A DNA stretch of 64,000 nucleotides, from assembly GCA_016801845.1 (NCBI GenBank), contig CM028925.1, positions 3,983,001 through 4,047,000 on the forward strand. Reading direction: 5' to 3'. The notes below the pieces were generated by a model that searched no databases, was not told the DNA's origin, and saw only the letters and a program-made list of their open reading frames with translations. Origin of the DNA: Polydactylus sextarius. Its lineage: Eukaryota > Chordata > Actinopteri > Polynemidae. The position numbers were made by a program, and so were the translations under genes. The first letter of the stretch is position 1; the number at the start of each line of letters is the position of its first letter. Of this stretch, positions 23,012 through 32,990 are shown piece by piece.

Positions 23012-26000
23012 AGTTTTTTTTCTCTTTATTGACTTAATTGAAAGACAGATGATGTTGATAATTGCTATGAATGCTACATTTGTTCAAAAATGTCAATGTA
23101 TATAAAAAAAAAAATCTAAATATAGATATAAGTATAAAAGTCTATGAATTTCAGCAGCTCGAGGAATCATAATATGCTGAGAAAAAAGCTGCAGACTGAA
23201 GTGTTTGGGGTTCGTTTTTCTTCACTCTGTAACTCTCAACCACTTCATCTCAAAGCGTTTTGAAATGAAAAGACCATGTTGCATTTCTCCACTTCACACT
23301 TTTTGTAGTCGACGGCGTCGAACACAACCAGCTGCTTTTCTGTTCAAGTCTTATTTATTGTGTCCCTGCTCTTCTGGCGAGACACGCGGCGATAAAATAA
23401 ATAAATAAATAAAGGGGCGTTTACTGGCGCAGCTTCAAAGCAAAGTCTTGAGGAGCTTTCAATAAAATCTCTTGCTTTTTAACAAACCAACCAAACACAG
23501 ACGTGACAACGTCATCATTTCCCAGCTGTAAGTGGAAAGCGTCGCAGTACAACCCATGAAAACCCTCAGACTGAACTATCTGCCTGCTTTCATTTTCATC
23601 CAAGTTTACCTTGTGTCAACTCTGCTCCCATTTCTTATTATCGTCTGTGGTCAGACAGACTGCTGGCTCAACAGTGTAGTAAGAACTAACATGACATGTT
23701 TCTCAAGGGAAGTCTTTCTTAATGTCTCTATAACTTCCTTTAAAGGAAGTATTAAACCACCTCGCCTGAGAGACCAAATATGATTCTTTACCAAACATCT
23801 ATGCTCATTTATATCTGTGTAATCCTTCTCAGGTATCTTAAAGGAACACTGGATCAGTATGTGGAGAGTGACTACACACTCATCTACTTCCATCATGGGC
23901 TGACCAGCGAGAACAAACCATCTCTGAGTTGGCTACGAGACGCGTACAGAGAGTTTGACAGGAAGTAAGTAAGACAGGTGTCGACCCTCCGATTGGATCG
24001 GTGGACCGACAAACCTGAATGATTGTTACTGTATCTGCCGTCCACGTACTGTGCAAACAGCTGCATCTATCCCTACACTGACCTGATCTAGTCTAGTCTC
24101 AGTTTGACGGTTGGATTTTCACTCATAAAATGTTTTTTTTTCTGCCTTCAGGTACAAGAAGAACATCAAGGCTCTGTACATCGTCCATCCCACCATGTTC
24201 ATCAAGACGCTGTTGATCCTTTTCAAACCGATCATCAGGTCCTTTTTATTTCTTTGTTTGGAAAACGTTTAAGTCTGGTAGACTGCTCAGTGGTTATATA
24301 TTAAAAAAAAAAAATAGTACTGAAGCCTTTTAATAATTAATTAAACTCATAAAATCAGATCAGTCTCCAGTGATGTAAAACAAAGGTACAGAGTCTGATC
24401 CCTCTGACCTTTTGTTACGATAGTAACTTCGCTCAATCATTAACTGAACAGTGTCTCTCCGGTGACATCTAGTGGTAGCTGCAGAAAGTTGCCGCAAATT
24501 GGGATGCATATAAATGGATATAAGCTCTACAGCTGATCTATTTTTGGGTCATTTTGTATCACATAAAAACATGATTTAACATTTCAGGAAATCAACGTTC
24601 TATTGTCACACACGTTGATCCAGCTACAACTTATCATTTTATTGTGATAAAAACAGAGAAAACAGATCTAGCGAACCTAGTTTGGTTTCTTTCTCCGTCC
24701 GTAGTTTCAAGTTCGGCAGGAAGATCAACTACGTGAGCTACCTGAGCGAGCTGGAGGCCGTGGTCAAGTGCGATCAGCTGCTCATCCCCGCCCGCGTTAA
24801 AGAGTAAGAGGAGCTGCTTTTGTTGCCTTTTATAGCTAACCTTTTTTTTTTTTTTTAAAAAGAGCCAAAGCTGCTAATACTCAAACGGTCTCCTGTGTCA
24901 GGTACGACGACAAGTTGAGAGCGTCTCTGAAACCCACCGCCCAGCCTCCGATGTCTCCTCCTCGCAGCCCGCCGCTCCCCAACCAGGTGTTCGGAGTTTC
25001 ACTGGACCTGTGAGTCTGGAAATATCGATCATTTTAAATCGATTCCTTCTCTGCTTCGTTGTCAGCAGTTTTTCTCTTAAACTGTGTGTGTATGTGTGTC
25101 AGACTCAGACACAGAAGTCCAGATAATAATCCAGTTCCTGTTGTGATGAGAGACACCATCAGCTTCCTGTCAGATCAGGGTAACTGTTTTTTTGTTCTTG
25201 TTGCTGTAAACCATTAATTAACTTTAACTGTTTTTCACTGACTAAATCTCCCACCTCAGCTAAAAACCCTCTTGTTGTTTCTTTACTGTGTGTGTCAGGT
25301 TTGGAGATTGAGGGGATCTTCAGACGGTCTGCAAACGTCACCCTGGTGAAGGAAGTTCAACTTAAATACAACACAGGTATGATACTTTCTAATACACACA
25401 CCTCTACATCCCATTCTTCTCTTAGCGACTCTAGGAACCGCAAGGAAACCTGCATTTTGTGATCTGGATAAGTGATCTATTGTGATTATAGAGTTCCATA
25501 TATGTCAGGTCAGACGCCCCAAACAGTTAAATTGTTATTTGTGTTTCCGCAGGCGCAGAAGTGAATTTCAGAGAGATGGAGGACGTCCACTTGGCCGCCG
25601 TGATTCTGAAGACGTTCCTCAGAGAGCTGCCGGAGCCTCTGCTCACCTACCAGCTCTACAACGACATCGTCAACTTCTGCTGTAAGTTCGGAAGCAGCGG
25701 GTGAGGTGACCTAAGCCTCGTTCACACTAGTTCACTCTAGCTGACTTCACCAACGACTCAGTCATCGTGTCTCGTGGACTTGGTCCTCTGATCGTTGGTG
25801 AATCGTCAGTTAATTATCATAATGTGTGAACAGACCTAACGACTCCATCAGAGGCTGTAAAGTAGCTGTAAAGTTAAGAGCCCAGCTCCCAGGACAAGGA
25901 CAACTTGTCGTTCGAAAACCAAGACCATTTTTTCACCAGCAATCTTCTCTAGAACCGAAACGACAAATCTGATAAAAGCCTCGTACCTCCTGCATCACCT

Positions 26001-26397
26001 CTGATAGAAAACGTTGTGTGTATGTTCTGTGTTGCAGCCGTATCCATTGACAACCAGGCGACGGACATGAAGATGCTGTTGGAGAAGCTGCCAGAGGAAA
26101 ACTACGCGTCGCTGCGGTACCTCATCACATTCCTGGCCCAGGTAACATCTGAGACGCTCAGCATCACGTCAGGGTTTCATATCACTGTCTGTTATTAACA
26201 GCATCACAAATACGTGTGCGTCTGTGTAGGTATCGGCCAACAGCGAGGTGAACAAGATGACCAACAGTAACCTGGCCGTCGTCTTCGGTCCCAACCTGCT
26301 TTGGGGGCGGGACAACGCCATGACGCTCAGCGCCATCGGACCAATCAACAACTTCACCAGAACCCTTCTGGACCAGCAGCATCTGATCTTTACCTAA
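19429..26397 (+). CDS. arhgap1: arhgap1, p50RhoGAP (Sec14/CRAL-TRIO plus RhoGAP)
   Basis: A GTPase-activating protein for Cdc42/Rho, acting at endosomal and plasma membranes. Coding exons: 19429-19561, 20720-20818, 20980-21067, 23833-23964, 24152-24238, 24705-24803, 24902-25009, 25103-25179, 25299-25376, 25553-25681, 26038-26141, 26230-26397. They join in phase to 433 aa (human 439). The first coding exon has 113 bp of 5' UTR after an acceptor at 19315. Order: acidic N-terminus; Sec14-like domain from DHPFYDIARHQIIEVAG through ESDYTLIYFHHGLTS and LYIVHPTMFIKTLLILFKP; a proline-rich linker (PPMSPPRSPPLPNQVFG); then RhoGAP with EGIFRRSAN (arginine finger about Arg283), LKTFLRELPEPLLTY and NKMTNSNLAVVFGPNLLW. 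All key motifs are intact. Two introns carry mobile-element remnants. ARHGAP8 is the alternative, but the length and proline linker favour ARHGAP1. Confidence 0.95.
19675..20432 (+). mobile_element. Decayed LINE 3' end with restriction-like endonuclease domain (R4/Dong-like)
   Basis: Lies in arhgap1 intron 2 in the same orientation as the gene. Readable blocks in three shifting frames: a Cys/His cluster CRLCKHAPETVQHI near 19855, then QVAGIVYRNICTQYG, then QPDILVVDK and IDVVIPADANIRKKEH, and finally SVVPVVVGELRAGTPKL and GTAKLLRRILKLPG. The Cys/His knuckle followed by a PD...D-type nuclease pattern is typical of site-specific LINE clades with a C-terminal restriction-like endonuclease. The copy is 5'-truncated (no reverse transcriptase seen) with at least two frameshifts and an in-frame stop, so it is dead. 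Clade assignment (R4/Dong rather than R2) is inference. Confidence 0.7.
22424..22939. mobile_element. Non-autonomous DNA element with terminal inverted repeats
   Basis: Begins TAAACCTAGTTCAC and ends with its exact reverse complement GTGAACTAGGTTTA, 516 bp overall, in arhgap1 intron 4. It has no transposase ORF. The right-hand part (about 22800-22937) recurs in reverse orientation at 25711-25855, which supports a mobile family. No clear target-site duplication was seen, so the superfamily is not assigned; the wording would suit a hAT- or Harbinger-type MITE. Confidence 0.65.
22972..23007. repeat. (AT)n microsatellite
   Basis: About 18 AT units beside the TIR element in the arhgap1 intron. 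Confidence 0.95.
25711..25855. mobile_element. Partial inverted copy of the 22424-22939 element
   Basis: In the arhgap1 intron before exon 11. Words such as GTCTCGTGGACTTGGTCCTC, TGATCGTTGG and ACGACTCCATCAGAGGC are reverse complements of 22800-22930. Only one terminus remains (GTTCACACTAG near 25720). Confidence 0.65.
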
Positions 26398-28333
26398 ACC
26401 GGTCGACACCACTCACTACTGTGACCCCTCCCCCATCTTTCTTTAGTTCACCTCAGCTGCTGACCAATCAGGGTACTTCTCCACCAACAGCACTTAGACA
26501 AGCCAACTTCATCTACTTTAAGTTGAAACGCCAAAAACGATCCATTGGACCAATTGTATTTCAGTTCAGTTTGTACGCTCCGATCGGCCCGTTAGCAGTC
26601 GTTCCATTTGACAGTACAACGGTAGAAATGGTACAAACCTTCTATAGCCAACTTATAGAACAAGATTCAATCTTCCGGTCTACTCGCGTTGAGTCTCTCC
26701 GATCTTACTGATCAGATTTAATAACCCTAAATTGTTGGAGGCAGTTGTCAACAGAGCTACTTACCAAGTTCTACTCAGCAGAGGCCAAGTTATTCAGACG
26801 ACCACTAAGAAACGTTTCAGACGAGGTGCGAACGTCTCGCTATACAGATCACAACCCCCACCGGCAGGAACCAGATGACGTGAAGACGTCCTAGTTGCAC
26901 TTGTTTATACTTCCGTCGCTATGGCGGCCTCCAGTTTCTAAAAAGCAAGGAGGTTACATGATGTATATAAACTACAGGTGAAGATTTAGAGAACCGAAGT
27001 GTGTGTTTGTGTCTCCACAAACGTCTCAGGTTAATTGAGAGTCGGTGAACTCGGCACCAAACGTCGCGGACAATCTATGAAATGAAAATGCTGTAATGAA
27101 ATGAAGCATCGGGTTCGATTCAACCAGCAGATTATCAAGTGTCAGAGCCCAAACAGCACCGCTACACTTTACAATATCCTGATAGTTTCTGTGGAATCAT
27201 CTCTCAACATTTAACATCATATTATTAATTATCTTATTCCCCCTGTGACTTAATCGTAAACAACTAAACTAAACTCTTTGTTTTTCTGATGGTACGGGAC
27301 TAAAAGACACCATTGAGTACATTGAATTCTGTGCAAGGAAAAAAAAAAAAAAAAATCGGCAAACTTGCATCAGTCACAGTCGTCAGATTTAAATTTTTGG
27401 CTGATTTTTTCCACAGTAAAAAATAATAAACGTGTACGTACATGTACATGTGTATATGTGTAGATATAAAGCTTATGTATGTGTGTATTTATGGACATGT
27501 GTGTTCATATAAATATACATGCATATGCTTATACATATAGGTGCGATAGAAACGGACTTATTATTTTTTTTTTTATGTAACTACAGGAAGAATCTGAAGT
27601 AAATCCGACCCCCCCCCCACCCCCTCCTTCAGTATAATCTCATGGTACGTCCCTTTCACATGTAGCATTTCGAGTCGAGTATTTTATTTTGGGGAAAAAA
27701 AAAAAAAAAAAAAAACAAGCTGGCTGTTTGAGGTGACCTAAAAGAAGCTTGTGCACTTGATGACAGTGGTGAGTTAGTGTAGATTTTTTTTTTTTTTTTT
27801 CTTTTTCTTTATTCGATAGCAGTTGCCTTATGTTTTGGTCGATGCTGTGTCAGTGAGTGGAGTGATGGTTTCCGGGTGTTTTTACCCCCGCGCCCCCTCG
27901 TCATTCTAACCACGCGGGTCTCTCCGGCGTCGGTGCATCTATCGGTGTAGTATTAACGTAGAGGATGCAACTGTTTCGGACAGAAGCACGCGGTCCAGTT
28001 CTCTGTGTAGCAGCTGTCGATGTGGATCAGCTGATCATTTCCACTACTTCTCTGTAGATACTGTAACTCGCTTCATGTGTCCACATCTACAGCGTCCTGA
28101 ACTCCGTCCCGTCACGTATTGATCACTTGTACTTCCTTGGCCAAATAGTGTTCCCCCAGTTATCCCATTTATATCCTTTGAGCTTAGTTTTTGGTCCAAA
28201 GCCTTAATTTGGTGATCTTTTTTTTTTTTTTTCTTCTCATTTCCCGCCATTAGCTCATCCAAAGCATTACATCCTATGTGATGTTTAGAAAGCTCAGTGT
28301 AGTTTTGACCTGTAAATTAATGATGTTATTTTA

Positions 28334-28383
<50 letters not shown>

Positions 28384-29640
28384 TAAGTCACAAATGTACC
28401 CGTTTGTGATTCCGATCAGTTCGACTGTGTTTACTTCCTGTAGCCCGTAACGAGGCCAAACTCTATTTTGTCAGTGGCCAAAATATTCGTAAGACTCATA
28501 TTGTTGTGATGTTCTGAATTTTAATAGCAACTAAATAAATCAATCAATAAAACGTGTGACTGAAGAGCAACCAAAAGATCCCAGGTTTAGTTTGACTGAA
28601 GCTGAAACCAAAACAAAAAAAAAAAAAAAAACATAAAAATAACTAAAGACAAAAAAAAAAAAAAAAAAAAAAAACAAAACCTCAGATGTTTACCTGTTGT
28701 ATCTCTATAGAGATCATATCTCTATATATTGGTGTATATATGGGCGTGTGTGTGTGTGTACAAAATTAAATTCTAGGGCTCCATCAGTTGACATGTGAGT
28801 GAGTGTGTTGGTGTAAGCTTTTATTTTGTTAAAATTAGTTTCCTTTTTTTTATTGTTTTATTGGTCCATTCAAAACCTTTTTGAAAAAAAAAAAAAACAT
28901 AAGATGAAACTTAAGGGTTTTTTTTTTGTTTTTTTATTATGGTTTTAAATTTGACAACAGCAACATATACAGTATGTGTGCGTGTGTGTTGTCTGTGTGC
29001 ATGCTCGTGCCTTATTTACTCCCCACCCCCCCCCCACCCACAAGTGATCATGTAATTAGCCATCAAAGTGCCAGTGTGCCCCGTTCTAACCATAGATTAA
29101 AAAAATGACGCGGTGCGTTCGAACGCATCGCAGCTGTAATGGACAATCACAGGCTTAAAAGAAACTTCCTTGTTAACATTGGGAAAAAAAAAAAAAATAG
29201 ATTAAAGCTACATCAACACACCAAAACTCATACTATTAAAGTTAGTAAACGTGAACGAGAATTAATTAATCATTGACGTTTTAAAAAAACTCCTCTTCGA
29301 TAATTAACTCTATATATATATATATATATAGACTACTTGAACAACCAAGTATAGTTTTTCTTAACTCTGCTGATAGGTGATTACAGCCCCGTCTAATCTA
29401 TGGACCTTCGTACTGTAACTGTTGTACATGGTGACAGTGAAACTATTTCTCAGTGGGAGAAATGATTCGGTATCCAGGCTGGTTTGTTGATACTTAGTGA
29501 TCTTATTTTCTTAAAACTCTTTTTTCATCCTTTACTTTTTGATATGTTGTGAATCTTATATATGTATGATACAATGGTAATATACTATAATATCAATGTC
29601 TGCAAACAAACAATAAAGAGATGGTGAGTAAAAGTCTGGA
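26398..29640 (+). other. arhgap1 3' UTR and downstream non-coding stretch
   Basis: No coding signal. Many homopolymers occur (poly-A at 27695-27715 and 28655-28674, poly-T at 27786-27800), plus (TA)n at 28340-28381 and 29311-29330. Poly(A) signals AATAAA occur near 28535, 28545 and 29610, so a 3' UTR of 2-3 kb is possible. Confidence 0.4.
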
Positions 29641-29738
29641 CTTTATTAGTGTACAAACCTCAGTGGAGGAGTTGTATTATTATACATATGAGATGAACTA
29701 GTATAGACAAATTCACTCCACAGTGTGTGACTGATGTG

Positions 29739-29808
29739 AGCTGCTGGTAGCTCAGGTTGTAAAGCTGCTGACTTTGGAGCAGCAGGTTGATGGTTCGAAC
29801 CACAGTGG
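29739..29808 (+). repeat. tRNA-like unit 1 (A box and B box)
   Basis: Contains an A-box-like GGTAGCTCAGG near 29747-29757 and a B-box-like GGTTCGAAC near 29792-29800. Between them is an anticodon-arm-like stem, GCTGCT/AGCAGC, around GACTTTGG. The T stem pairs poorly, so this is a tRNA-derived or decayed copy, not a working tRNA gene. Confidence 0.55.
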
Positions 29809-29934
29809 TGACTTGAAAGTGGGTTCGACCCATGTGGTTCTTATGATGGATGGCTTGGTGGATATGTAGTATTATGTGTTAGTGAGTCGTGCTTGTATGG
29901 ACAAATTCACCCAACAGTCAGTGACTAGTGTGAG

Positions 29935-30003
29935 CTGCTGGTGGCTCAGGTTGTAAGGCTGCTGACTTTGAAGCAGAGGATTGGTGGTTCGAATCTCAGT
30001 GAA
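29935..30003 (+). repeat. tRNA-like unit 2
   Basis: Same wording as unit 1 (GGTGGCTCAGG, then GACTTTGAAGC, then GGTTCGAATC), about 196 bp downstream. The preceding GACAAATTCACCC leader is also repeated, so the repeat unit is larger than the tRNA-like part. Confidence 0.55.
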
Positions 30004-30156
30004 GGCTGGTGGTTGATAGGTGTTGGATAGGTAGGGTGGAGTAGTTGGTTGGATGGTCAAAGGAGGTGGCTTGGTTCATTGGTTGGAGAGAGAAGGTGGT
30101 TGTTGGGTAGGAGAAAGGTAGAATAAGAACAGGGAAAGAATTTGGTTGTTTATGTT

Positions 30157-30224
30157 GTGGCGACGGTGGCATTTGGGGTCGGACCAGGGGGAAAGGACCC
30201 TAAGTGCCACCACCATGTCGCCAC
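30157..30224. repeat. 68-bp nested hairpin, left arm
   Basis: GTGGCGAC at 30157-30164 pairs with GTCGCCAC at 30217-30224, enclosing GGTGGCA/TGCCACC and GGGTC/GACCC pairs. It is a hairpin-forming sequence inside the larger palindrome arm. Confidence 0.7.
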
Positions 30225-30497
30225 TTATATCTCTTCATGTCGTCTTTGTGTAACTTGTGTTGTCTACTACTACTCATCTGAGTTGTCTTTCCCACTGAAC
30301 CATCACTGACTCTCAATTGGACTGACCTCTGACTTGCTCACTGACTGATGTGACAGCCTGACATCAGTCAGTGAGTCAGTGATGGTTCAGCCGCCAGCGT
30401 GAACCATTGGTCGGTTCAGTGGTTCAGTGGAGAGAACACAAGTTAGTACACTAGAACACAAGTTGAACAAAGACAAGTGTAAAGTGAAGTGATATAA

Positions 30498-30565
30498 GTG
30501 GCGACATGGTGGTGACACTTAGGGTCCTTTCCCCCTGGTCCGACCCCAAATGCCACCGTCGCCAC
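30498..30565. repeat. 68-bp nested hairpin, right arm
   Basis: Reverse-complement counterpart of 30157-30224: GTGGCGAC at 30498-30505 and GTCGCCAC at 30558-30565. Confidence 0.7.
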
Positions 30566-30754
30566 AACATAAACAACCAAATTCTTTCCCTGTTCTTATT
30601 CTATCTTTCTCCTACCCACCTCATCCAACAACCACCTTCTCTCTCCAACCAATGAACCAAACCACCTCCTTTGACCATCCAACCAACTACTCCACCCTAC
30701 CTATCCAACACCAACCAACCTCCTCATCTATCAACCACTGAACCACCAGCCTTC

Positions 30755-30822
30755 ACTGAGATTCGAACCACCAATCCTCTGCTTCAAAGTCAGCAGCCTT
30801 ACAACCTGAGCTACCAGCAGCT
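30755..30822 (-). repeat. tRNA-like unit 3 (mirror of unit 2)
   Basis: Minus-strand copy with a GATTCGAACC B-box complement near 30771 and a CCTGAGCTACC A-box complement near 30806-30816. Confidence 0.55.
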
Positions 30823-30930
30823 CACACTAGTCACTGACTGTTGGGTGAATTTGTCCATACAAGCACGACTCACTAACACATAATACTACATATCCACCAC
30901 CATCCGTCATAAGAACCACTTTCACAAGTC

Positions 30931-31003
30931 ACCACTGTGGTTCGAACCATCAACCTGCTGCTCCAAAGTCAGCAGCTTTACAACCTGAGCTACCAGCAGC
31001 TCA
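30931..31003 (-). repeat. tRNA-like unit 4 (mirror of unit 1)
   Basis: Minus-strand copy with GGTTCGAACC near 30949 and CCTGAGCTACC near 30984-30994; it carries the same GACTTTGGAGC middle when read on the minus strand. Confidence 0.55.
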
Positions 31004-31147
31004 CATCAGTCACACACTGTGGAGTGAATTTGTCTATACTAGTACAACTGGGTTACACATAATACTACTACTTCCGTCATAAGAACCACAGGGGTCTAAC
31101 CATCAGTCACTCACTGTGGAGTGTATTTAGACTAGAGAGTGTATATA

Positions 31148-31206
31148 AGGATCAAACCCACATTGTTTAAAAATGCAGCTTTCTATCCACCTGAGCTACC
31201 AACCCC
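31148..31206 (-). repeat. tRNA-like unit 5, degenerate, outside the palindrome
   Basis: On the minus strand, GGTAGCTCAGGTGG (a good A box) is followed by GGGTTTGATCC (B-box-like). The flank CACTGTGGAGTG near 31110 repeats the unit leader. A further weak B-box-like TTTGAACCCAC lies near 31277. Confidence 0.45.
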
Positions 31207-32290
31207 AGCATGTTTGACACTTCTCAGAGTCTTTCATCTGCGTTGGACTGGAAAATGCTCCGAACCTTTTAAGATTTGAACCCACAAACTCAAACAAGTA
31301 TTTTTCCAAGCTGCAGGTCAGATTGACAGCAAAAAATAAAGGATTATTATAATTATAAATGATCACATCGAGAGGAAATCATTTGGATTCATCTTACTGA
31401 TTTATTCCAACAGGCCTATAAAATGCTCCTTTCTTTTCTGAAACTGGCGCTGTCAAATATTTGTCTCTCATCAGATAAAATGTAATAAGTAACTCATCAA
31501 CCTGCTGAGCTGAGGAACACCTGCTGCACTGGTTTTAATAGAAGCTGCTGACTCAGCAGGCGGCTACTGATTGATCGATCGATCGTGTCCAGATTAACTA
31601 GAATTTAAAATGTGAAGTATCACATCAAAATTATTGGTAACTCTTTACAATCATAGCTACTCAACTGCATTTTCCTTTTTGAACAAAATAAAAAGTTTTC
31701 TGCCTTTTTCCTTTTGAAAGGATGTTTATATGACAAACAATGGGTTCATTATTTGCTCCCCTACTCTTCATCCTCGCAATCTTTCCTGGATAAAGTAAAA
31801 GCGTGACGTCCTCAAACAGCCCGACTCTTTCTCAAAATGTTGGGAAAATGAGGAATAAAATCACTTATGTATGCTCTTGGAGGCCAAATGACAGGAAATA
31901 TATCGTTCAGCATCTAATGTCTCCACTAGTGTTTGTTCCGTTAAATAAAGCCTTTCTTTACTGGTTAATCCACTAATCTGTCTTTACAAGATTCCTGAGA
32001 AACTTTACTTCATTTGGAAAGTTCCTAAGTGGCAATTCAGAGCTTTTATTTCTCTAAATGTTAAAGAAAGTCACTATCACACCTGAGTGTTACACATACA
32101 GTTGATACATGGGAATCAAAACTCCGGCTGGCACGCCTCAGCTTTCTAATCTAAACGTTTCTCCAGCTGGATAAAGAGACGGGGAATTTATCTTATTTAT
32201 CTGTTCACCGCGGCGTTTGATATGGGTCGTCGTATTGCAGGTTCTGCAGGACGGACATTTCCCACAGCTGCTGCCAGCATCAGTGATGCT
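31207..32290. other. Intergenic, nothing recognisable
   Basis: AT-rich sequence between the tRNA-like array and the Ly6-type gene; no conserved exon or repeat was identified. Confidence 0.4.
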
Positions 32291-32294
32291 GAGG

Positions 32295-32300
32295 TATAAA
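32295..32300 (+). promoter_or_regulatory. TATA box of the Ly6-like gene
   Basis: TATAAAAG sits about 160 bp before the start codon. A short untranslated exon would begin near 32325 and end at the donor GGGTAAGT (exon end 32352). The next exon starts at 32440 after CTTCCACAG. Confidence 0.7.
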
Positions 32301-32456
32301 AGCACAGATGAGGCGACGGATAGCTACACAGTTACCTGCACAGGTTCCGAGGGTAAGTCATGAAATTATAAAAAAAAAAACAAAACAAGGCTACGAAAGA
32401 GGTTCGACTTCCCTAACGTTGTAACGTTTTCTTCCACAGACAAGTAGAAACAAAAA

Positions 32457-32930
32457 ATGAAGGTGTTTGCTTTTGGTCTGCTGCTCCTGTTGGCCGTCAC
32501 TTACGGTAAATTCGGAACGACGGACTGAACTGGTCGTTATTTGTCGCAAATTCCTGCTTCATAAGCTCTGTTTTCTTTACGGTTTACGTGCGGTAGGTGA
32601 GGCCCTGCAGTGTTATAACTGTGTCCGCGAGGCTCCTGACAGCGCAGACTGTGTGGAGACTTTGGAGACGTGTCCCCCAGAGTTGGACGCCTGCGCCAAG
32701 ATCACCTACCCTGCCCCTTACGGTCAGTCCCATCAACAACGGCCGCTAAAGATCATTTGATTGAAACAAACACCTTTGCTGCTGCTGAATAAATAATCTC
32801 TGATCTCTGATATTTTTTTGCAGAGAACACTTTCCACAAGTCTTGTTTCAAGATGCTGGAGTGCCTGAAGCTGGGAATTACCCATGGTGTGAAGGTCAGC
32901 TGTTGCAACTGGGACAGCTGTAACAAATAA
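32457..32930 (+). CDS. Secreted Ly6/uPAR-type three-finger protein
   Basis: Coding exons 32457-32505, 32597-32722 and 32824-32930 join in phase to 93 aa. The first encodes MKVFAFGLLLLLAVTYG, a classical signal peptide. The mature part starts near EALQCYNC and has 10 cysteines, ending CCNWDSCNK, the Ly6 C-terminal CC...CN signature. The split (signal peptide / N-half / C-half) is the standard Ly6 gene layout. No hydrophobic tail follows the CN motif, so a GPI anchor is unlikely and secretion is expected. A poly(A) signal AATAAA lies at 32985-32990, giving a very compact gene. The specific orthologue is not recognised; it is a teleost Ly6-family member, ligand unknown. Confidence 0.85.
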
Positions 32931-32984
32931 GACTCCACTGGACCGTGATGAAATGAACTACACACGACCTGGTTCAAAAAAACC

Positions 32985-32990
32985 AATAAA
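32985..32990 (+). terminator. Poly(A) signal of the Ly6-like gene
   Basis: AATAAA 55 bp after the stop codon. Confidence 0.7.

Larger units (their letters stand above)
29690..31047. repeat. Large imperfect palindrome (about 1.36 kb) centred at 30356
   Basis: The left arm (29690-30351) is the reverse complement of the right arm (30361-31047), with scattered mismatches and small indels. The turn is a 15-bp perfect stem, CTCACTGACTGATGT at 30337-30351 with its complement at 30361-30375, and a 9-nt loop. Matching landmarks are ACTAGTATAGACAAATTCAC at the left end and its complement at about 31020-31045; the tRNA-like units; the 68-bp hairpins; and the central CACTGACT runs. There is no ORF with protein-family motifs. 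Confidence 0.85.

Noticed and set aside
29739..29808. Functional tRNA gene
   Set aside because: A and B boxes are recognisable, but the acceptor and T stems do not pair, so only a tRNA-like unit is claimed.
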